In this document: in pieces, positions 12,301 to 14,990 of the stretch
Position numbering within the stretch: position 1 is the stretch's first letter
How the letters are laid out: each line of letters opens with the position of its first letter
Assembly: GCA_016743925.1 (NCBI GenBank)
Contig: JADGFH010000054.1
Coordinates: 1 to 14,990 of the forward strand
DNA: 14,990 nt
Direction: 5' to 3'
Source of the DNA: Labilibaculum sp.
GTDB taxonomy: Bacteria > Bacteroidota > Bacteroidia > Bacteroidales > Marinifilaceae
Notes under the pieces: model-generated
What the model saw: the letters and a program-made list of their open reading frames with translations, nothing else
What the model was told of the DNA's origin: nothing
Database searches by the model: none
Program-made: the position numbers and the translations under genes

Positions 12301-14990
12301 TATGATGTTCCAGCATCCGCTTTTCCATCTAACTCTGTTTGTAAACCTGGAATATCTACAATATTTAATAGTACATCACCTTTCTTACCATTAACGCTAA
12401 ACACCTCTCCTGATGGTGTTTTCATCTCTGTCCAATCGGTCATATTCCCAACTGAACCGCCATTGTGCATATAGGTTTTATTTTCGTCGCTACGAACAGC
12501 AACATCACCTCTACTTGCTGAAAGAGCCAATTGCTCTGTTTCATTATTTACAGCATAAACATTTCCAACTGTAATTTTTGGCAATTGAGATTCATCAATT
12601 TTCTTGTTGGAATCTAATCCAGAGTAACCACCCGCTACATTTTTATTGCTTTTTTGCTCGGCATCGTCCACAATTGCTTTATCAGCATCGGTATAATCGT
12701 TGGTTGATAATTGCTTACCTGCTACTTCGTCAACTTTGGCATCAACCAATCCATCAACATACAATTTAGTCGTTGCATCCTGATCATCAACAGGGTTTAA
12801 TAGGTTTTTAATATTCTTTCCTCCAGCACTATTACCTTGTGTAAGTACATCTGCTAAATCCTGATTGTCTACCAAAAGTGCTGTAAGATCAATCTCATTC
12901 CCTTCGCTAATTGCAATTTTCTTACCATTCAAACTTAAGGTTTGATCATCTGAATCTGTAAATACAGATTTATCTGCCCATATTAATGTGCCTGTTGCAT
13001 CAGTAGCAAGTATCTTATTGTTCTGTCCACTTGGGTTATCAATTTTATTATCTAGTAAAGCATTAGTTTCGGGTTTAGTATACACATTACTTATATCAGC
13101 CATATTGTTAATGGTTGTTTGTAAACCAGGAATGTCAACAATATTTAAAGTAACATCACCTTTCTTTCCGTTTACACTAAACACCTCGCCCGATGGAGTT
13201 TTCATCTCTGTCCAGTCTGTCATATCGCCAACTGAACCACCGTTATGCATATATGTCTTGTTCTCATCACTACGGACTGCTACATCACCCGTTACGGCAG
13301 TTAATGCCAATTGTTCTACTTCATTGTTTACCGCATAAACATTACCAACTGTTATTTTTGGCAACTGAGATTCGTCAATCTTCTTATTAATATCCAAACC
13401 TGCATAACCATTTGCTTCATTCTTATTACTCTTCTGTTCAGCATCAGTTACAATTGCTTTATCTGAATCAGTATAATCGTTACTGGTCAATTGCTTTCCA
13501 GCTTCCTTATCAACTTTCATTGATGCCAAACCATCCACATAAATCTTAGTTGTAGCATCCTTATCATCAGTAGGATCTACCAAATTCTTAATCTGACTTG
13601 ATCCTGCATTGTTACCTTGGCTTAATACTTCACTTAAATTTTGATCATCTGAACTAACATCGCTTAAATCAACATCATTTCCATTACTAATGCTTAAAGT
13701 ACTTCCCAATAAACTTAACACTTGTTCATCCAGACTTACCCCAGTCAAATTAATGCTATTACCATTTGAAATACTTAAAGTACTTCCTGATATATTTAAT
13801 AATTGAGAATCAGTATTATCTTGATATGAACTCAAATCAATACTAGTTGCAGTTGCATTGTTAGTAATTTTTAATATACCACCAACTAAACTTAAATCCT
13901 GAATTTCATTAGTAACATTATCATCATTCAATGTAACAGATCCACCATTTTCCAATGTAAGAGTAGAACCTATCTTTGTTAATAACTGATCATCAGAGCT
14001 AATCATTGAAAGATCCACAGTATTTCCATCTGCAATACCTAAGTTCGTTCCAGATAATGATAATGTTTGATCATCAGTATTGGTAAATATATTTTTATCT
14101 GACCATACCAAATTACCACTAGTATCTGTTGTTAACATCTTATCGTTCTCACCTGTTGGCTTATCAATTTTAACATCTAGTAAATTATCCGATTCTAGCT
14201 TGGTATAAGAATCTCCTGCGTTGGATTTTCCATCCAATTCAACCTGTAAACCAGGAATATCAACAATATTTAGTGTTACATCTCCTTTTTTACCATTTAC
14301 GCTAAACACTTCTCCCGATGGTGTTTTCATTTCTGTCCAATCGGTCATATTCCCAACTGAACCGCCATTGTGCATATAGGTTTTATTTTCGTCGCTACGA
14401 ACAGCAACATCACCTCTACTTGCTGAAAGAGCCAATTGCTCTGTTTCATTATTTACAGCATAAACATTTCCAACTGTAATTTTTGGCAATTGAGATTCAT
14501 CAATTTTCTTGTTGGAATCTAATCCAGGGTAACCACCAGCAACATTTTTATTGCTTTTTTGCTCGGCATCGTCCACAATTGCTTTATCAGCATTGGTGTA
14601 GTCATTTGTAGAAAGATCTTTACCTGTTACTTTATCAACTTTTGCTGATAATAAACCATCTACATACAGTTTTGTTGCGGCATCTTTATCATCAACAGGG
14701 CTTAAAAGATTCTTAATATGTTTTCCCCCTGCATCATTACCTGTGTTAAGTACATCACTTAAATTCTTATCATCAACTAAAATAGATGATAAATCAATTT
14801 CGTTTCCTTCACTTATAGCTATTTTATTACCTATTAAAGAAAGAATTTGATCATCAGTATCGGTAAAAGCAGTCTTATCTGCCCAAACAATATTACCGCT
14901 CCCGTCAGTAGTTAGCAACTTGTTATTTTGGCTAACTGGTTCGTCTATCTTCGCATCTAAAAGAGTGTTTGATTCTGGCTTAGTATAAAC
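9393..14990 (-). CDS. Giant phage-tail-fibre-like repetitive protein (5' end outside window)
   Basis: The frame is open to the right edge, giving 1865 residues of the C-terminal part; the true start and any signal peptide are not visible. A TTG at 14916-14918 is internal to a repeat and is not a start. Five large modules contain, in order, IKNL..P.DD.DA, YVDGL, K(V/M)D plus LSTNDYT.ADKAIV, KKIDESQLPKITVGN, EQLALSA..GDVAVRSDE, TYMHNGG, DWTEM and SVNGKKGDV. The 'TNDYTDADK', 'VNGKxGDV' and, near the end, 'TDKALTAEQGKIL' motifs are typical of tail fibres and related trimeric fibres. Between modules are 18 short beta-hairpin cassettes (LSLxGxxLSIxxGNSVDLS). The last ~100 residues (about 9396-9700) are a distinct C-terminal domain: VYYG, then TLAVPASW, then YNIYQT, as seen at the ends of Bacteroidota phage-type fibres. 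No cysteine was seen. I infer an extended, probably trimeric fibre or adhesin. A prophage fibre is possible, but no phage genes flank it here. Confidence 0.82.
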   Translation of the reverse strand, partial: VYTKPESNTLLDAKIDEPVSQNNKLLTTDGSGNIVWADKTAFTDTDDQILSLIGNKIAISEGNEIDLSSILVDDKNLSDVLNTGNDAGGKHIKNLLSPVDDKDAATKLYVDGLLSAKVDKVTGKDLSTNDYTNADKAIVDDAEQKSNKNVAGGYPGLDSNKKIDESQLPKITVGNVYAVNNETEQLALSASRGDVAVRSDENKTYMHNGGSVGNMTDWTEMKTPSGEVFSVNGKKGDVTLNIVDIPGLQVELDGKSNAGDSYTKLESDNLLDVKIDKPTGENDKMLTTDTSGNLVWSDKNIFTNTDDQTLSLSGTNLGIADGNTVDLSMISSDDQLLTKIGSTLTLENGGSVTLNDDNVTNEIQDLSLVGGILKITNNATATSIDLSSYQDNTDSQLLNISGSTLSISNGNSINLTGVSLDEQVLSLLGSTLSISNGNDVDLSDVSSDDQNLSEVLSQGNNAGSSQIKNLVDPTDDKDATTKIYVDGLASMKVDKEAGKQLTSNDYTDSDKAIVTDAEQKSNKNEANGYAGLDINKKIDESQLPKITVGNVYAVNNEVEQLALTAVTGDVAVRSDENKTYMHNGGSVGDMTDWTEMKTPSGEVFSVNGKKGDVTLNIVDIPGLQTTINNMADISNVYTKPETNALLDNKIDNPSGQNNKILATDATGTLIWADKSVFTDSDDQTLSLNGKKIAISEGNEIDLTALLVDNQDLADVLTQGNSAGGKNIKNLLNPVDDQDATTKLYVDGLVDAKVDEVAGKQLSTNDYTDADKAIVDDAEQKSNKNVAGGYSGLDSNKKIDESQLPKITVGNVYAVNNETEQLALSASRGDVAVRSDENKTYMHNGGSVGNMTDWTEMKTPSGEVFSVNGKKGDVLLNIVDIPGLQTELDGKADAGTSYTKTESDALFNGKIDEPSGENDKMLTTDATGNLVWADKATFTDTDDQTLNLIGTTLEIADGNTVDLSAISSDDQALSKLGSSITLENGGSVTLNDDDASNEIQDLSLVGNTLKITNNTSATILDLSSFKDNADDQLLTKTGNSISLENGGTVTLNDDDNSNELQNLSGAVLDGSNVLNLSIENGTGTTVDLSALADNTDDQTLSLAGMVLSIKDGNSVDLSTTGSDDQNLTEVLSEGNDAGGVQIKNIADPTEDQDAVTRYYSQGQLNTKVDKEAGKQLSSNDYTDAEKLIVADAELQTNKNAVNGYAGLDSNKKIDESQLPKMTVGNVYAVNSEAEQLALSAVTGDVAVRSDENKTYMHNGGVAGDMTDWTEMKTPTGEVFSVNGKKGDVVINVADIPGLQTTINNMSDLSNVYTKVESNTLFDGKIDEPSGENSKVLTTDSSGNLVWADKNSYTDTDDQTLNLAGNVISISEGNAVDLSSILVDDQDLGDVLTSGNDAKNNQIKNLAAPTDDKDAVNKIYVTGELFKKVDTEVGKGLSSNDYTDAEKLVVADAEQQSNKNIAGGYPGLDINKKIDESQLPKITVGNVFAVDSEIEQLALSSSRGDVAVRSDENKTYMHNGGADGTMADWTEMKTPSGEVFSVNGKKGDVTLNIVDIPGLQDELDDKADAGISYTKTESDALLENKIDVPAGENDKMLTTDATGALIWADKTSFTDTDDQTLSISGTTLSIDDGNSVDLSGVSTDDQTLTKLGSTITLENGGSITLSDDEATNEIQDLSLTGDLLTITNNVSATNIDLTPYKDNTDDQFISLVDTDLSISNGNSINLSGSAIVLKEDLVDNLIDGGTDKALTAEQGKILKEGLDGLKTADVYYGFKSGITLDAASIQTLTKSNTPQGVYTGITLNVVKDLPFTLAVPASWRNPQMFLDTDDATSFLLVIGNVEINSIQYNIYQTITIGAENTVGVTLK
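12427..12688 (-). repeat. Near-identical 262-bp repeat, copy 1
   Basis: This segment matches 14332-14593 at an offset of 1905 bp, with three differences by eye. The first 196 bp (12427-12622) are identical. It encodes the DWTEM, TYMHNGG, GDVAVRSDE and QLPKITVGN core, read in the reverse order on the plus strand. The other copies of the same core are clearly less alike, so these two were recently duplicated or converted. Confidence 0.88.
14332..14593 (-). repeat. Near-identical 262-bp repeat, copy 2
   Basis: This is the partner of 12427-12688. The first mismatch (14528 against 12623) lies in the GY(P/S)GLD codons. Identity falls off on both sides within the same gene, so the homogenised tract covers the conserved core and not the connectors. 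Confidence 0.88.

Larger units (their letters stand above)
9810..14990 (-). repeat. Higher-order alternating fibre repeat (short and long connectors)
   Basis: The conserved QLPK-coding segment recurs with anchors at about 10561, 11341, 12583, 13363 and 14488, spaced 780, 1242, 780 and 1125 bp. Modules therefore alternate. The short connector (GLQTTINNM then SNVYTK) carries one beta-hairpin cassette; the long connector (GLQ.ELD.K.DAG.SYTK) carries four to six. The partial connector at the right edge (VYTKPESN) is the short type, so the alternation continues outside. The repeat pair is about 1.9-2.0 kb. Confidence 0.85.

Noticed and set aside
12988..13338. Plus-strand open frame of 116 codons, and other plus-strand frames of 60-74 codons
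   Set aside because: They lie entirely antisense to the repetitive genes, recur wherever the repeats do, and have compositions that follow from the minus-strand repeat. None has a leader or gene-like context.
9393..14918. TTG at 14916-14918 as the start of the giant fibre gene
   Set aside because: The 24 codons upstream to the window edge are open and match the connector found elsewhere in the protein (VYTKPESN, KIDEP), so the gene continues past the edge.
9393..14990. Complete prophage or contractile injection locus
   Set aside because: No capsid, sheath, baseplate, tape-measure, lysis or integrase genes are present in the window; only fibre-like motifs support it.

Overview
The window looks like part of a Bacteroidota chromosome. 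It is AT-rich, and all genes run on the minus strand with A-rich leaders and no strong Shine-Dalgarno sequences. Signal peptides ending in Ala before Gln, FISUMP-type C-terminal domains (Fibrobacter succinogenes major paralogous domain) and fibre repeats of the 'DDQTLSLxGxxLSIxxGNSVDLS' style are typical of that phylum. A marine or gut Bacteroidia is plausible, but nothing here fixes the genus.

Transcription runs right to left. (i) 14990-9393: the C-terminal 1865 residues of a giant, cysteine-free repetitive protein built like a phage tail fibre. It is open at the right edge, so its N-terminus is missing. (ii) 9273-4996: a 1425-residue secreted protein with a signal peptide, a fibre-related N-terminal module, seven Ig-like repeats of about 105 residues, a three-domain stalk and a C-terminal FISUMP domain. 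A strong intrinsic terminator follows at 4871-4929. (iii) 4747-1724: a 1007-residue paralogue with the same N-terminal module, six Ig-like repeats and a diverged FISUMP domain. (iv) 1701-265: a 478-residue exported protein with a C-terminal thioredoxin-like domain (CGHC), only 22 nt after gene iii and probably co-transcribed with it. (v) 126-1: the start of a probable IS4-type transposase running off the left edge, with its element boundary close behind gene iv.

The three large proteins are linked by one recurring module: a segment with IKNLxDPxDDxDA and YVD, followed by a segment that reads E..A..S...G, then D, then NG..W. It occurs once near the N-terminus of each Ig-repeat protein and five times in the giant protein. 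The giant protein also alternates short and long connectors, giving a repeat of about 1.9-2.0 kb in which only the long connectors vary in their number of small beta-hairpin cassettes. The best reading is a locus for large surface or secreted fibres and adhesins that share a phage-fibre-like building block, with a thiol-disulfide protein that may serve the cysteine-containing members. No phage structural genes, RNA genes, CRISPR arrays or replication origin were seen. No stretch longer than 264 bases lacks a gene.
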